A stretch of DNA of 64,000 nt from Colias croceus (GCF_905220415.1 NC_059565.1:1698501-1762500), one strand, 5' to 3'; shown: positions 15,301 through 23,242, counted from the first letter of the stretch. Numbers and translations: made by a program. The notes: generated from the letters alone by a model not told the origin.

Positions 15301-16056
15301 ACGTACATTTAGATACATTTTTAATATTATCTATGAACTAGATTTCCGCCTGCGGCTTCGCCCGCATTTTCAAAGTTAAGCCAGCATAGTTCCCGTTCCC
15401 GTGGTATTTCCGGGATAAAAAGGATAGGATAGGATAAGATAGGATAAATATAGGCGAAGGTGTGTTCTGTATTTAGTGACTTCAAAAAAGTGGATAAGGT
15501 ATCTACATGAAAATGATCAGTATTTTAAATATAAGTAATACAGGAAATATGACATAAAATTGATTCGCAAATTGTGTTGGTAAGCGCATAACTCGAGAAC
15601 GGCTGACCCGATTTTGTTAATTCTTTTGTAGTAGTACTATGGTTCTTATAGAGAGAAAACATAAACATGAACCACGGGCGAAGGCGGGGCGGACCGCATC
15701 TTTTAAATATAATACAGGTTTACGCAGTAATTCGCTTCTATAACAAACTAGCTGCTCCGCGCGGTTTCATCCCCATGGCTCCTCTCCTGTTGGTCGAAGC
15801 GTGATGATATATTATAGCCTATAGCCTTCCTCAATAAATGAGCTATCTAACACAGAAAGAATTTTTAAAATCGGACCAGTAGTTTCCGTGATTAGTGCGT
15901 TCAAACAAACAAACTCTTCAGCTTTATAATATTAGTATAGATTACCTGAAGAGCAGTATCATTTTCTATTAGTTCTTGAGCGTCATGCAGAGTTCTAAGC
16001 CATTGCTTGTGTGCATCTATAGTTACGTTTATTTGAGTAGGAATTTTCAAAGACAT
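2302..16056 (-). CDS. DRC11/IQCA1-like dynein regulatory complex protein (IQ motif + AAA ATPase), 20 exons placed
   Basis: Exons, 5' to 3': 16056-15946, 15145-14970, 14119-14017, 13617-13507, 13180-13093, 12673-12601, 12410-12285, 11466-11352, 11005-10836, 10252-10102, 8601-8407, 8091-7934, 7096-6946, 5865-5756, 5262-5111, 4777-4629, 4179-4080, 3715-3592, 3108-2989, 2380-2302. All introns are GT-AG and phases match throughout, giving 854 codons without a stop. Seen: IQ motif (LIQKVYRKYMLIKR, about residues 259-272), a Lys/Glu-rich linker (about 409-473), and an AAA-type domain with Walker A GPPRNGKS (649-656). The Walker B position reads VIYMRNIER and lacks the usual acidic pair. From family knowledge, IQCA1/DRC11 is a subunit of the axonemal nexin-dynein regulatory complex, and its usual length (about 820-850 residues) fits. 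The terminal exon is missing from the model. In an insect, expression is most likely in testis (inference). Confidence 0.92.
2399..2567. mobile_element. MITE with long terminal inverted repeats
   Basis: The ends pair over about 55 bp with mismatches (TAAGAGCTAGCGCGCAAGAG against its mirror). It is a diverged copy of the element at 48747-48910 and lies about 19 nt upstream of the exon 20 acceptor. Confidence 0.75.
2743..2912 (+). mobile_element. Helitron-like short element, family A
   Basis: Family A carries 'CGCATAACT(C/T)GAGAACGG', 'CCTTGAAG' and ends GGGGCGGACCG-CTAG followed by T. This copy sits in DRC11 intron 19. Confidence 0.7.
2989..3108 (-). CDS. DRC11 exon 19
   Basis: Acceptor ATTTAG, donor GTATTT. 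Encodes IRSMPRDYCVQALAQV to VINAERIV plus two bases; the small helical lid part of the AAA domain. Confidence 0.88.
3248..3440 (-). mobile_element. Helitron-like short element, family B
   Basis: Family B carries 'GGGATTTCCGGGATAAAA'-type sequence and a GC hairpin before CTAG. This copy has GTTGGATTTCCGG and lies in DRC11 intron 18. Confidence 0.65.
3592..3715 (-). CDS. DRC11 exon 18
   Basis: Acceptor TTCTAG, donor GTGAGA. Encodes TCSNPMSAQAKPM to FFYERFQ plus two bases. 'ILVPRTDY' is the best family landmark. The acceptor tract is formed by the tail of a SINE. Confidence 0.9.
3725..3962 (-). mobile_element. tRNA-derived SINE
   Basis: Head with pol III boxes (TGGCTTGGTAGG as A box, GGTTCGATTCT as B box), a unique body, and an AT-rich TATTTATTTATTT tail. 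The tail ends within about 10 nt of the exon 18 acceptor. A tail fragment of the same family lies at about 40975-41013. Confidence 0.85.
4080..4179 (-). CDS. DRC11 exon 17
   Basis: Acceptor CTTTAG, donor GTGGGT. Encodes VAPEDKYLQAKTLKAS to DDKIIFI plus one base. Confidence 0.9.
4374..4550 (-). mobile_element. Helitron-like element, family A
   Basis: Near-complete copy with the CTAG terminus at its left edge, in DRC11 intron 16. Confidence 0.7.
4629..4777 (-). CDS. DRC11 exon 16 (Walker B position)
   Basis: Acceptor TTCTAG, donor GTTACA. Encodes AVKIDITPEVFSAQF to NIERVFCKK. At the Walker B site it reads VIYMRNIER, so the Asp/Glu pair expected for ATP hydrolysis is absent. Confidence 0.9.
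5111..5262 (-). CDS. DRC11 exon 15 (Walker A)
   Basis: Acceptor CCAAG, donor GTGAAC. Encodes FPTPGYGDIRRRL to VDAVC plus one base, with Walker A GPPRNGKS. An in-frame TGA just upstream forces the exon to start here. A Helitron 3' end lies 20 nt upstream of the acceptor. Confidence 0.9.
5283..5481 (-). mobile_element. Helitron-like element, Lep1-type
   Basis: The Lep1-type family runs from TCTATACTAATATTATAAAG through GCTGAAGAGTTTGTTTG to GGGGCACAG-CTAG followed by T. In this copy the CTAG end lies 20 nt upstream of the DRC11 exon 15 acceptor. Confidence 0.75.
5756..5865 (-). CDS. DRC11 exon 14
   Basis: Acceptor TTTCAG, donor GTAATT. Encodes ALFDHDLISKPTCKIRD to VKDPDA plus two bases; this leads into the ATPase domain. 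Confidence 0.88.
6245..6418 (+). mobile_element. Helitron-like element, family B relative
   Basis: Contains 'GATTTCCCGAAATTCTTGCGGGAACGG' in diverged form and ends GGGCGGAAG-CTAG. DRC11 intron 13. Confidence 0.6.
6535..6935. repeat. composite repeat: RTE-type LINE tail inside a split repeat
   Basis: Outer parts (6535-6600 and 6840-6930) match the family seen at 10624-10795 ('GTGAAACTTCTTT', 'GGCAATACCGTCA'). The inner part (about 6630-6838) is a LINE 3' end, with CCCAGCAGTGGGAACGTATA and a terminal GATGATGATGATG. The short ORFs here are not genes. Confidence 0.65.
6946..7096 (-). CDS. DRC11 exon 13
   Basis: Acceptor CATCAG, donor GTTAGA. Encodes LDLKLLIKAQQQMYKAV to NMVEGFE, including a basic run RPRKKPKPP before the ATPase region. 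Confidence 0.88.
7640..7860 (-). repeat. repeat fragments
   Basis: 7640-7675 resembles a 'CCGACTTCA' inverted-repeat element (see 36946-37186). 7719-7860 is a diverged member of the 'AAAGTCGCTTTCTCTGTCCC' family best seen at 14218-14402. Confidence 0.5.
7934..8091 (-). CDS. DRC11 exon 12
   Basis: Acceptor TATGTAG, donor GTATCT. Encodes ALQKYQAAWSIYDDFP to CRKYVDELM plus two bases. VDELMR is a recognisable family block. Confidence 0.88.
8153..8337 (-). mobile_element. Helitron-like element, Lep1-type
   Basis: Full-length but diverged copy in DRC11 intron 11, CTAG end to the left. Confidence 0.7.
8407..8601 (-). CDS. DRC11 exon 11 (charged linker)
   Basis: Donor GTTTAG. The acceptor is taken as ATTCAG, with the pyrimidine-rich tract about 25 nt upstream. 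Encodes LKAEKKQAKIDALLKEE to IMEIERRT: a Lys/Glu-rich helical linker, then a hydrophobic block. The 5' border is the least certain of the set, since an in-frame reading continues upstream past an ATG. Confidence 0.75.
8713..8881 (+). mobile_element. Helitron-like element, family A
   Basis: Complete copy in DRC11 intron 10, ending GGACCG-CTAG. Confidence 0.7.
9132..9350 (-). mobile_element. Helitron/SINE-like element ending in a (ACAG)n run
   Basis: Family B-like head (CTAGCTTCCGCCCGCG) and a body with 'CCAGGATAAAAAGTATCCTA', followed by an ACAG tetranucleotide run at 9307-9350. The run makes the Cys/Leu/Ser repeat ORF there meaningless. Confidence 0.6.
10102..10252 (-). CDS. DRC11 exon 10
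   Basis: Acceptor CTATAG, donor GTAGCT. Encodes YYGYGFFPDYPYEIEGG to KGKTKEM. FPDYP-x4-GG is the family's conserved block before the charged linker. Confidence 0.88.
10292..10543. mobile_element. two Lep1-type Helitron halves joined head to head
   Basis: 10292-10455 is a minus-oriented copy and 10456-10543 a plus-oriented 3' half. The join lies inside 'AACTC/GAGGAAGG' and both outer ends read CTAG. DRC11 intron 9. Confidence 0.7.
10624..10795 (+). repeat. dispersed repeat, family D
   Basis: Shares 'GCCGAGCA', 'GTGTCAGAAGTGAAACTT', 'ATCGTCGCCTTACTC' and 'ACGGTATTGCCATG' with copies at 44914-45022 and 57478-57590. It is not a gene. Confidence 0.6.
10836..11005 (-). CDS. DRC11 exon 9
   Basis: Acceptor TCACAG, donor GTAATT. 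Encodes MYERKRNIRMKIKETY to WFVYPTF plus two bases. Rich in Lys/Arg, probably helical. Confidence 0.88.
11129..11318 (-). mobile_element. Helitron-like element, Lep1-type
   Basis: Complete copy in DRC11 intron 8, CTAG end to the left. Confidence 0.75.
11352..11466 (-). CDS. DRC11 exon 8 (second half of IQ motif)
   Basis: Acceptor CTATAG, donor GTTTAG. Encodes KYMLIKRQRILEYKRDV to EEENNK. The stretch DVLLGLVPDP is typical of the segment after the IQ motif in this family. Confidence 0.88.
11556..11780. repeat. LINE 3' fragment between (CCTAT)n tracts
   Basis: CCTAT pentamer tracts at 11556-11594 and 11760-11777 enclose an A-run and a GC-rich piece (CACGGCCCCCGGGGAAGGAG...). I recognise this piece as the 3' region of an abundant lepidopteran LINE. 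DRC11 intron 7. Confidence 0.55.
11778..12049 (+). mobile_element. Helitron-like element, family B
   Basis: Starts ACTAATATTATAAATGCGAAAG directly after a CCTAT tract, has GGGATTGG and GGAAATCCCACGGGAACGGG-type sequence, and ends GCGGGCGGAAAG-CTAG. Confidence 0.7.
12285..12410 (-). CDS. DRC11 exon 7 (first half of IQ motif)
   Basis: Acceptor TTACAG, donor GTTTGA. Encodes QFFIEDFKSKCRRRRLYF to AAAMLIQKVY. The IQ motif is split by the intron: IQKVYR here, KYMLIKR in exon 8. Confidence 0.88.
12601..12673 (-). CDS. DRC11 exon 6
   Basis: Acceptor TTTTAG, donor GTTAGT, 73 nt. Encodes ESVHTVYSEEYLQAV to QTHERY. Its phases join exons 5 and 7 exactly. Confidence 0.82.
13093..13180 (-). CDS. DRC11 exon 5
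   Basis: Acceptor TTTCAG, donor GTTTGT. Encodes TPVTPSIFDGDFPVED to SEQQIYK plus one base. Confidence 0.82.
13507..13617 (-). CDS. DRC11 exon 4
   Basis: Acceptor TTACAG, donor GTTCTT, phase 0 on both sides (111 nt). Encodes IVIPYHLPLESRED to KKSPPKT. Confidence 0.87.
14017..14119 (-). CDS. DRC11 exon 3
   Basis: Acceptor TTTCAG, donor GTAATG. Encodes MFELRNELVNLIV to RRTPFDIQ. The block 'M-x-E-L-R-x-E-L' continues the IQCA1-type N-terminus. Confidence 0.88.
14218..14402 (+). mobile_element. Helitron-like short element, family E
   Basis: Starts ATCACTACATAGTATAAAAC, contains AAAGTCGCTTTCTCTGTCCC and ends AAAGCGGGCGGTAAG-CTAG. DRC11 intron 2; other pieces lie near 7719, 26858 and 48090. Confidence 0.65.
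14653..14852 (-). mobile_element. Helitron-like element, Lep1-type
   Basis: Complete copy in DRC11 intron 2, with a small internal duplication near the CTAG end (GTGCAGTGTGCC). Confidence 0.75.
14970..15145 (-). CDS. DRC11 exon 2
   Basis: Acceptor TTACAG, donor GTAGAT. Encodes EKAAKGFW through AIISVLMK plus two bases. TYAEYCDLINRMYDAYL matches the N-terminal helical region of the IQCA1 family. Confidence 0.88.
15338..15700. mobile_element. broken Helitron-like pieces around a (GGATA)n tract
   Basis: 15338-15420 is a minus-oriented family B 3' half that breaks off into a GGATA pentamer tract (15419-15446). 15555-15697 is a degenerate family A copy that has lost CTAG (ends GGACCGCATC). DRC11 intron 1. 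Confidence 0.55.
15748..15941 (-). mobile_element. Lep1-type Helitron directly at the exon 1 donor
   Basis: The 5' end (TCTATACTAATATTATAAAG) begins at intron base 5 after GTAA, so part of the donor context is transposon sequence. Confidence 0.78.
15946..16056 (-). CDS. DRC11 exon 1 (start codon)
   Basis: ATG at 16056 opens 37 codons, MSLKIPTQ to NDTALQ, and ends CAG before donor GTAATC. Only the first four intron bases are unique; a Helitron starts at the fifth. Confidence 0.85.
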
Positions 16057-16250
16057 CTCACAAATTTTTACTCATTAATTTACTCTAGAATCAGCACACT
16101 TATTAATTTAGAATTTTATTCACCAACAAATCTAATTCACATTATAATTTTGATAATTTCGCAAATAAAATGTAAGACGAACGAGAATTTTGACAATTTT
16201 CTGCCAAATTTAATAAACAGAGATGTCATCTTTGTATTCATTCACTATCC
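16057..16250. promoter_or_regulatory. presumed 5' flank of DRC11
   Basis: Immediately upstream of the start codon, about 190 bp of AT-rich DNA without a clear TATA or initiator lies between the ATG and the first Helitron copy. It is inferred from position only. Confidence 0.3.
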
Positions 16251-16478
16251 ATACTAATAATATACATGCGAAAATAACTCTGTCTGTCTGTCTGTTACTC
16301 AATCACGCCTTAACTGCTGAACCAATTTGCATGAAATTTGGTATAGAGATATTTTGATACCCGAGAAAGGATATATTATATAGACTACTTTTTACCCCGG
16401 GACATTGGATAGGTTTTATCACGGAAATCCCACGGGAACGGTAACTAAGCGGGTTTTCTTTGACTGCACGCTAGTACA
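16251..16478 (+). mobile_element. Helitron-like element, family B
   Basis: Starts ATACTAATAATATACATGCG with the CTGTCTGTCTGT run, has GGAAATCCCACGGGAACGG, and ends in GCACG-CTAG. Confidence 0.7.
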
Positions 16479-16611
16479 CTTTCACTATAAAACGTAGTGA
16501 TTTAAATTCTCTTTGATTCACTATTTATTGATTTTATTCAGACTGCATTAACGAAGTTATTTAGGTAGCTGTGTCCCGCGGTTTCACTGACAGATACCTT
16601 TATACCAACAA

Positions 16612-16795
16612 TCCATACTAATATTATAAATGCGAAAGTAACTCTGTCTGTCTGTCTGTTACTCAATCACGCCTAAACCACTGAACCAATCTGCATGAAA
16701 TTTGGTATAGAGATATTTTGATACCCGAGAAAGGACATAGGCTACCTTTTATTGCGAAATATGTACCACGGGCGAAACTGGGGCGGACCACTAGT
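16612..16795 (+). mobile_element. hybrid Helitron-like element (B head, A tail)
   Basis: The 5' two thirds match family B, including TCTGTCTGTCTG and 'GATACCCGAGAAAGGACATA'. The last 45 bases switch to the family A end (ATGTACCACGGGCGAA...GGACCA-CTAG). Confidence 0.7.
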
Positions 16796-17002
16796 GATAT
16801 TATAAATAAACAAGAGGCCTACCAAGGTTTGATTTTTGGAGAAGTAGCCCATATTTGCATTTTTACATTCGTAATTAATAATTATCATATTATTATTATG
16901 AATATCTAAAATCCGGTTAAGTATCTACCTGAATAATAGATATAAATACGAATATTGACATTATTTTAAACTTATAAGATGCAGTTAACTATGTAAAAAT
17001 CC

Positions 17003-17187
17003 AGACTAATATTATAAATGCGAAAGTAACTCTGTCTGTCTGTCTGTCTGTTACTCAATCACGCCTAAACTACTGAACCAATTTTCATGAAATTTGGTAT
17101 GGAGATATTTTGATACCCGAGAAAGGACATAGGCTACATTTTATCTTGAAATATGTACCACGGGCGAAGCCGGGGCGGACCACTAGT
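17003..17187 (+). mobile_element. second hybrid Helitron-like element (B head, A tail)
   Basis: Same hybrid structure as the copy at 16612, with ATTTTATCTTGAAATATGTACC at the switch, so the hybrid is itself an amplified subfamily. Confidence 0.7.
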
Positions 17188-18193
17188 AATATATAATTTT
17201 TACTTATGCGGGGTAATATTTTAATAAATATATTTAAAAATTCAGAAGTGTTTATTTGTTTGTCTTTCTTTCAGGTCGCAACGGAGCGATTTTATGGTAT
17301 GATTAACCGTGGCTGAAATGCTGAAATGTTTTAACAATAACACATATTTTTTCGAAATACTAGTAGGTATATAAGTAATAATTTACATTTATTCTAATAC
17401 ATTATACTTTTTACAATATAATAACAATACAATACAATACAAACAGATTTATTTCAACCAATACAGAACATACACAATATTAAATCAATAATGATAAATA
17501 TGTTTAAAAATAAACATGCTGTATATGTTAAAATAAAATTGTAAAATAGGATATTTATTATATTCATAGCACATAGATAAAATCACTACACACTTAGCTA
17601 AGTAATTATTTGAAATATTATCACGACACATACACTGGTAAAACTATACACCTATTAGGTACCTAGCTATTCTTATAAAAATAAAATTTGTATGCCTAAT
17701 TATTGTAAGTAAATACATGGGTAAATACGATATTATAGTCTTCGTGTGGCTTCTTACGCATTATTTTACATAATACATATTTTTTTCCAATAAAATTAAC
17801 TTTGTACATATAATCGCATGGGAAAACCCCATGGGGCCTCAATAAAATATCACATGGGAACTTAACTGGTTAAATTTTATTTTCTGTGCAAGTTTTCAGC
17901 CACAACCAAGCCACAACTTGCTGATTGTCAGATAGCCTATTCATTAGTATTCAACACTTTTTGTCATTCTAACTGACAGATACGCTGAACAGAATTTATA
18001 CAGGAGCTGTTAATTCTTAAAGCATTGATTACACATCTCTCTGATAATATAATTGATAGCTTTACTACTACTAGACTTTTTAGTTTATTTCACATTTGAT
18101 TTATGAGATGTCATTTTACCTGACAGATAAGTTAATAATAACATATCCAGAAGGTTCTGTGTCCAGAAGTTACGAAACTAGCTCTAAGTAATA
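17188..18193. other. non-coding stretch 3' of the phosphatase genes
   Basis: AT-rich, with an (AATAC)n-like tract at about 17418-17441 followed by AAACAGATTTATTTCAACC, which looks like a LINE tail. No coding exon seen. Confidence 0.45.
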
Positions 18194-18199
18194 TTTATT
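18194..18199 (-). terminator. poly(A) signal of the downstream phosphatase gene
   Basis: AATAAA on the minus strand starts five bases after the TAG stop, so the 3' UTR would be very short. Confidence 0.5.
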
Positions 18200-18203
18200 A
18201 CAA

Positions 18204-19439
18204 CTATAAAACGCCAATACTATTTAAAAAATCAACAAACACATCCCAAGAACAAAATCCATCTTCATTCACAGGGCATTTATTTAATTCTAAATCTTTA
18301 AATAGCGGTGGATTGTCTTCATTTAAAACTGTTGCATTTCTCAACTGTTTAGCACTTTGATACACATACTGTATTTTCAATAAATACTCCTTATTGTGAA
18401 CGTCAAACCATTTTTGGAAAATCACCTTACCACCTATCGGGGTATTAACAAACTCATTTTCTAGCACAAAAGGTTTAAATTCCATTGCATTTAACACAAC
18501 ATTTATATTTGCGTCATGACCCATGAGAAGTGATACTTTTTTATTGTCATTTATAAGTATTTTTGACATGTATTTGAGAAGCGGATAGCTTATATCCTTA
18601 GCTATTATACTAATATTAAAAATAATATTGTGGTAACTTTGTGATATGGGCAAAATTGCCTGCCATTCATTTTTCTTTGATAACTGACCCCACGCAACGT
18701 TGTCTAATGAAAACCCACTGTAGTACTCCATTAAAAACGCATCTATAGCCTCATTGCTAAGTTTCAAAGGCCCTTTAAGTATCGGTTTCGATCCTACAAC
18801 AATATCTATATTATTTTCTTCACCGTCCATATCACATTTATTCTCTAATTTACATAAATCAGATGCTTGAAAATCTAAAATACGTTCAAGAGTTTCATAT
18901 TGAGTTTTTAAGTCCATATTTTGTAATAAAGCAGACATTTCATCAAGAGCTAGTTTCTTAAAGATCTCTGTATGATTGTGAATGTACGGACTAAATATAG
19001 GATCGTAATTTTCGTTTGAATGATGCACGGTCACGTTGCAATGAGGAAATGTATTTGTTACAAAAGCTTGGGCCGATGCCATCGTTCTTTGAACATTATT
19101 TGCATACACATAAAATTCATTTTCATCTGGACAGTCACTAGATAATAGTCCCTTTGTATACAGCCAGTTTTTAAAAAACGTTCCCATATAGCCTTCTAAT
19201 ATAAAACCTTTTTCTGTTAAATATCCTGGCTCTTCTTTCCACTGTGGCCAGGTTTGAGGTGTTAACTTTTTTAAGTTTTTCGACAAAGGCGTCCGCAGAT
19301 TATGACGACTGAGCAACACCACTTTTTCTAGTTTATATTGATCGACTGGCTTGAAATCGAAACATAACAAAAACACAAAAACACTCAGTGTAAAACAGAA
19401 AAACAAGAAGCAGGTAAGAAATATACTTCGCGTAAACAT
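18204..19439 (-). CDS. Agp-like glucose-1-phosphatase (histidine acid phosphatase), copy 1, single exon
   Basis: 411 residues, uninterrupted. An N-terminal hydrophobic stretch (about 6-27) could be a signal peptide or a membrane anchor. The histidine phosphatase signature RHNLRTP lies at 45-51 (His46 nucleophile), and the second catalytic motif GHDAN at 307-311 (His308, Asp309 proton donor). Six cysteines (103, 134, 196, 202, 388, 396) match the positions paired in bacterial Agp, and Agp-specific blocks (VYANNVQRT, TPIGGKVIFQKW, VYQSAKQLRNA, CPVNEDGFC) run to the end. The known role of Agp is release of phosphate from glucose-1-phosphate and inositol phosphates in the periplasm; here the enzyme is predicted to be secretory or membrane-bound. 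It is closer in layout to the enterobacterial enzyme than to animal acid phosphatases. No intron, and a same-strand paralogue 1.36 kb upstream. Confidence 0.92.
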   Translation of the reverse strand: MFTRSIFLTCFLFFCFTLSVFVFLLCFDFKPVDQYKLEKVVLLSRHNLRTPLSKNLKKLTPQTWPQWKEEPGYLTEKGFILEGYMGTFFKNWLYTKGLLSSDCPDENEFYVYANNVQRTMASAQAFVTNTFPHCNVTVHHSNENYDPIFSPYIHNHTEIFKKLALDEMSALLQNMDLKTQYETLERILDFQASDLCKLENKCDMDGEENNIDIVVGSKPILKGPLKLSNEAIDAFLMEYYSGFSLDNVAWGQLSKKNEWQAILPISQSYHNIIFNISIIAKDISYPLLKYMSKILINDNKKVSLLMGHDANINVVLNAMEFKPFVLENEFVNTPIGGKVIFQKWFDVHNKEYLLKIQYVYQSAKQLRNATVLNEDNPPLFKDLELNKCPVNEDGFCSWDVFVDFLNSIGVL

Positions 19440-19942
19440 TTTATATGTTTGTTATGTGTTAATACAAACGACATACTGAATTGATAAAAATATTCTTCTT
19501 TGTCTAGTGGAGGGAGGTTCGAGTGAAAGTAAGTAACCTACAAATCAATGTAAAAATAAATTCATAATCACGTGACGTCATTTTTAAATATAAACATCAT
19601 TGCATGTGAACGCGGAAATAAGGCACAATTGCTGATTTTGTAATAAATTAATGCTAAATGATAATGTAAATAAAACACAAGTTGTCGTTTTCTGCAATCA
19701 GCTGATTTAATTGGCATTGACATTTGACATTTGACATTTTATTAAACCATTCACGGTAAGACGATTGAGTCGCAGTCTTATCTATGAATAAACACAACCT
19801 TATCTTCTTCAGAAATAAAAAATATATACAGAAAAATGATTTTTTCTACGTCTGTCTATTTATTATGTACACTGAATAATAAATTACCAAAGTTTCAAAT
19901 TATCATATAAACATCACAAACGTCTTTAACATTTATTAGGTA

Positions 19943-20110
19943 CTAGCGGTCCGCCCCGGCTTCGCCCGTGGTACATCTTTACGTTTTTTCTACATAAGAA
20001 CCATCCTCGTACTTCAAGGAATATAATAAAAAAAGAATTATCGAAATCGGTTCAGCCGTTCTCGAGTTATGCGCTTACCAACACATTTTGCGATTCATTT
20101 TCATATATAA
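19943..20110 (-). mobile_element. Helitron-like element, family A
   Basis: Complete copy with CTAG at its left edge, between the two phosphatase genes. Confidence 0.72.
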
Positions 20111-20192
20111 GATTTCCATGAAATCATGTATTTAAATCCACAAGCAACATGTGTAGCATATTATTACTTTAAAAGTTTAAACTATATACTAT

Positions 20193-20419
20193 ATAATATT
20201 ATAAATGCGAAAGTAACTCTGTCTGTCTGTTACTCAATCACGCTTAAACTACTGAACCAATTTTCATGAAATTTGTTATGAAGATATTTTGATACCCGAG
20301 AAAGGACATAGGCTACTTTTTATCCCGGGGAAATGACGCAATCCCGGAAATCCCACGGGAACGGGAACTATTTGGGTTTTTCTTTGACTGCGCGGGCGAA
20401 GCCGCGGGTGGAAACCTAG
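20193..20419 (+). mobile_element. Helitron-like element, family B
   Basis: Full-length copy with GGAAATCCCACGGGAACGGG and end GGTGGAAAC-CTAG; the small ORF across it is spurious. Confidence 0.7.
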
Positions 20420-20796
20420 TTACTACATATATAAAACAATTTATATTGAATATTATTAGCAAAACTATTAATAGATAGCCATTATCTTTTTGGTGATAAT
20501 ATTTGACCCTAGGTATCACTTTTTAAATTAATTAGGCAGGCAGATTAATTTAAGTTTCTTAATAAATATTAACATTCGCAGATTATGATTTTAATATTAT
20601 TAATTAATGTCAAAGAGTACATATTAAATAGTCTACCTTTATTCACATACAATACGCATACAATACATGTTATTCCTAACAAGTTCAATAATAATTATAT
20701 CTGTGAATTATATAGTATCATAAACTCAGATACAAGACTAAATAAATAAATTACAATTTGAATAATCATCATCATTTCATTAAAATATAAAAAATA

Positions 20797-21996
20797 CTAC
20801 ATTTGCACAGAAACAGATTTCATGATTTCCATGAAATCGCTCCATGGACAAAATCCATCCAAATCACTTTCACAACTGTGTATCTCCATTTTCATCCAAC
20901 GCGGTGGATTAGATTCAGATAAAATTTCACCATCCCTCAATTGTTTAACTGTCTGATAAACATAATCTACTCTAAGTAAATCTTTATTCGTTTCATTATC
21001 ATGCCATTTCTGAAAAACTAATTTTCCACCTATCGGCGTGAATTCATATTGATCTGGCAACACGTAGGGCTTGACGCCGATTGCCGCCATAATTGAATTC
21101 AAATTTGAATCATGACCAACGAGAAGCGTAAATTTCGGTGAATTCTCATCCTTTAATACGTTGTAAATATATTTCAGTAAGGGCTTCGCGACTTCCTTCC
21201 CCAAAATTGTGCTGTTAAATCTGACATTTTGATTTTCATGCATGACACGCGTTAATAAATTCCATTCGTTGGGTGTTTTAATTTTTCCCCATGCAACATC
21301 GCTTGTGGGCATTCCTTCGTAATAACTCATTAAAAAAGCATCAACAATTGAATTTGTATATGCTAGAGGGCCATCAATATTCGGCTCTTCTCCTATTTCA
21401 TAAATAATACTATCTGTCGCGCCTACAAAATCGCACACATTCTTATTTTTACAAATAGGAGCATGTTTTAAGTCAACTATATCGTTTAATTTTGAGTACG
21501 CTTTATTTAGTCGTAAACCGTCTAATTTACGTTGCATCTCTTCAATTATTTTCGATTTTAACTCCAGCGACGTACTTCTGAATACGGGGTTAAACACGGG
21601 ATCCATTTTAGTGGAGTTCTTGCTATAGACGGTAACACTACAATTTTTAAAAGCACCATTGACAAAAGCTTTAGCAGTTTCACGTGTCCTTTGTCTCGTA
21701 TTTGCATAAATATGCACATCATTGGCTTCCGGACATCCGTTTGGTAACAAACCTTTTTTCACAAACCAGTTCGAAATATAATTACCCATATAACCTTCTA
21801 CTAAGGCACCTTTTTCAGTTAAAAAAGCCGGTTGCACGTTCCATTTCGGCCATGTTTTATTCGACAGAATATTTAAACTTGAAGACAGAGGTGCTCTAAT
21901 ATTATGCCTGCTTAAAATAAGCACTTGCTTCAAATCGTAAGCACTGACCGTTATGAAAATAAAAAATGGCATTGACACTAATATTTTTCCCGCCAT
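20797..21996 (-). CDS. Agp-like glucose-1-phosphatase (histidine acid phosphatase), copy 2, single exon
   Basis: 399 residues from the first ATG of the frame (21996, context AAAATGG); the open frame upstream has no ATG. A signal peptide is likely (MAGKILVSMPFFIFITVSA). RHNIRAP lies at 30-36 (His31 nucleophile) and GHDSN at 294-298 (His295, Asp296). Cysteines at 88, 119, 182, 188, 375 and 383 repeat the pattern of copy 1 and of bacterial Agp. MDPVFNP, GPLAYTNSIVDAF and DGFCPW are strongly Agp-like. Predicted to be a secreted sugar-phosphate or inositol-phosphate phosphatase. Copy 2 keeps more bacterial blocks intact than copy 1 and has an ordinary signal peptide, so it may be the more conserved of the pair. 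Confidence in the family is high; the substrate is inferred. Confidence 0.93.
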   Translation of the reverse strand: MAGKILVSMPFFIFITVSAYDLKQVLILSRHNIRAPLSSSLNILSNKTWPKWNVQPAFLTEKGALVEGYMGNYISNWFVKKGLLPNGCPEANDVHIYANTRQRTRETAKAFVNGAFKNCSVTVYSKNSTKMDPVFNPVFRSTSLELKSKIIEEMQRKLDGLRLNKAYSKLNDIVDLKHAPICKNKNVCDFVGATDSIIYEIGEEPNIDGPLAYTNSIVDAFLMSYYEGMPTSDVAWGKIKTPNEWNLLTRVMHENQNVRFNSTILGKEVAKPLLKYIYNVLKDENSPKFTLLVGHDSNLNSIMAAIGVKPYVLPDQYEFTPIGGKLVFQKWHDNETNKDLLRVDYVYQTVKQLRDGEILSESNPPRWMKMEIHSCESDLDGFCPWSDFMEIMKSVSVQM

Positions 21997-23242
21997 TTTT
22001 TTTATTATTAAAATAAAATAATTTATCGCAATAATCCAACAATAATCACTTGTTATTTCGCACAATGTTGTTGTCTGATACGAAATGTGATACTGATTAT
22101 ATTTCACTCGGTTTCATCATCTTGATTTATGTTAATTTATAAAATATTATATTAAATTGCATAATTTATTGAGTTTGAGCACTATCAACGTGGTCTTTAG
22201 TGACGAATGTTTAGAAAACTAAACTGACTGTGATTTTCTTACGAGAAAGCAAAACTTTGCGTTAGGGCGTTCACACACTAGGCGTTTATTGAAGCAAATA
22301 AAATATTTATTTTGAATCAATCTAATAATATCATCAAAATATCATAGATAGTGGAGTGCAGTTTTATATGCTTGACTGTTTCACACGTTTATGTTGTAAT
22401 GATAAGCAGTTAACGTACTTACGCAATTCCTGTGGACAGTGTGAAACAATAATTATTCATTTTACTATTTCTATATACTGATTTAATAGTTTTGCATTGT
22501 CATAATCCATAAAAATACAATATTTTAAAGTTACAAGTTACAACCAACCTTACGCACAGTACGAAAATAATATTTCTGTATTTAAATTGATAATTTAAAA
22601 TACGAACAAAATATATTCGCACTGTTCCTTTGTTTTTTTTTCAATATTTATGGCAACGATTTTAATCGATTCAAATCTTCGCGCTTGACAAGCTTTAATA
22701 GCATAGAAATTTAATAGTTAAACCAGTTTTATTTCCTCTATATCTGATATTGAATTAATCAATTATTTGAACTGAATAGCGAGAAAATGATGGTTTAAAT
22801 GTTTTTAAACTACCTAGGTGATAAAAAGCCACTGTATAAATCACAGTATAAATAATATAATATTATGATTATAGTGAAATTGAGGGCACTTTTTATTGAC
22901 GGTTTTGTAGTTGTTTTATTATCAAAAGGTTTTTAACATATTTACATAAATAATATTATGACGTATTTAAAAGAAGCCCGACCTTCTGTACAACTTTGCT
23001 ACGAATTTAGAAAACACAAGAACGGTTGAACCTTTTTGATGATTTTTTTCTTGGATTGTTTTAGGAAATCGGTTTTTGTAGAACGTGTTAAATTGATTTG
23101 ACCTTGCTAAAATTTGTCGTCTCGAGTCTTCTTTTACAATAAAAACCAGTCTCTAATCTCTATCACACATTTTTTTTTAATTACGAACCTCTTGACTAAA
23201 ATGTACAGAAAGATCGATTTTACTATGCATTATTTACGTATA
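21997..23242. other. 5' flank of phosphatase copy 2 and AT-rich intergenic DNA
   Basis: Contains the presumed promoter of copy 2. No TATA box could be singled out and no coding exon is visible. Confidence 0.4.

Larger units (their letters stand above)
19440..20796. other. spacer between the two phosphatase genes
   Basis: Holds the presumed promoter of copy 1 (19440-19800, no clear TATA), a family A Helitron, a family B Helitron, and the 3' flank of copy 2. A possible AATAAA for copy 2 lies at 20638-20643 on the minus strand. Confidence 0.5.
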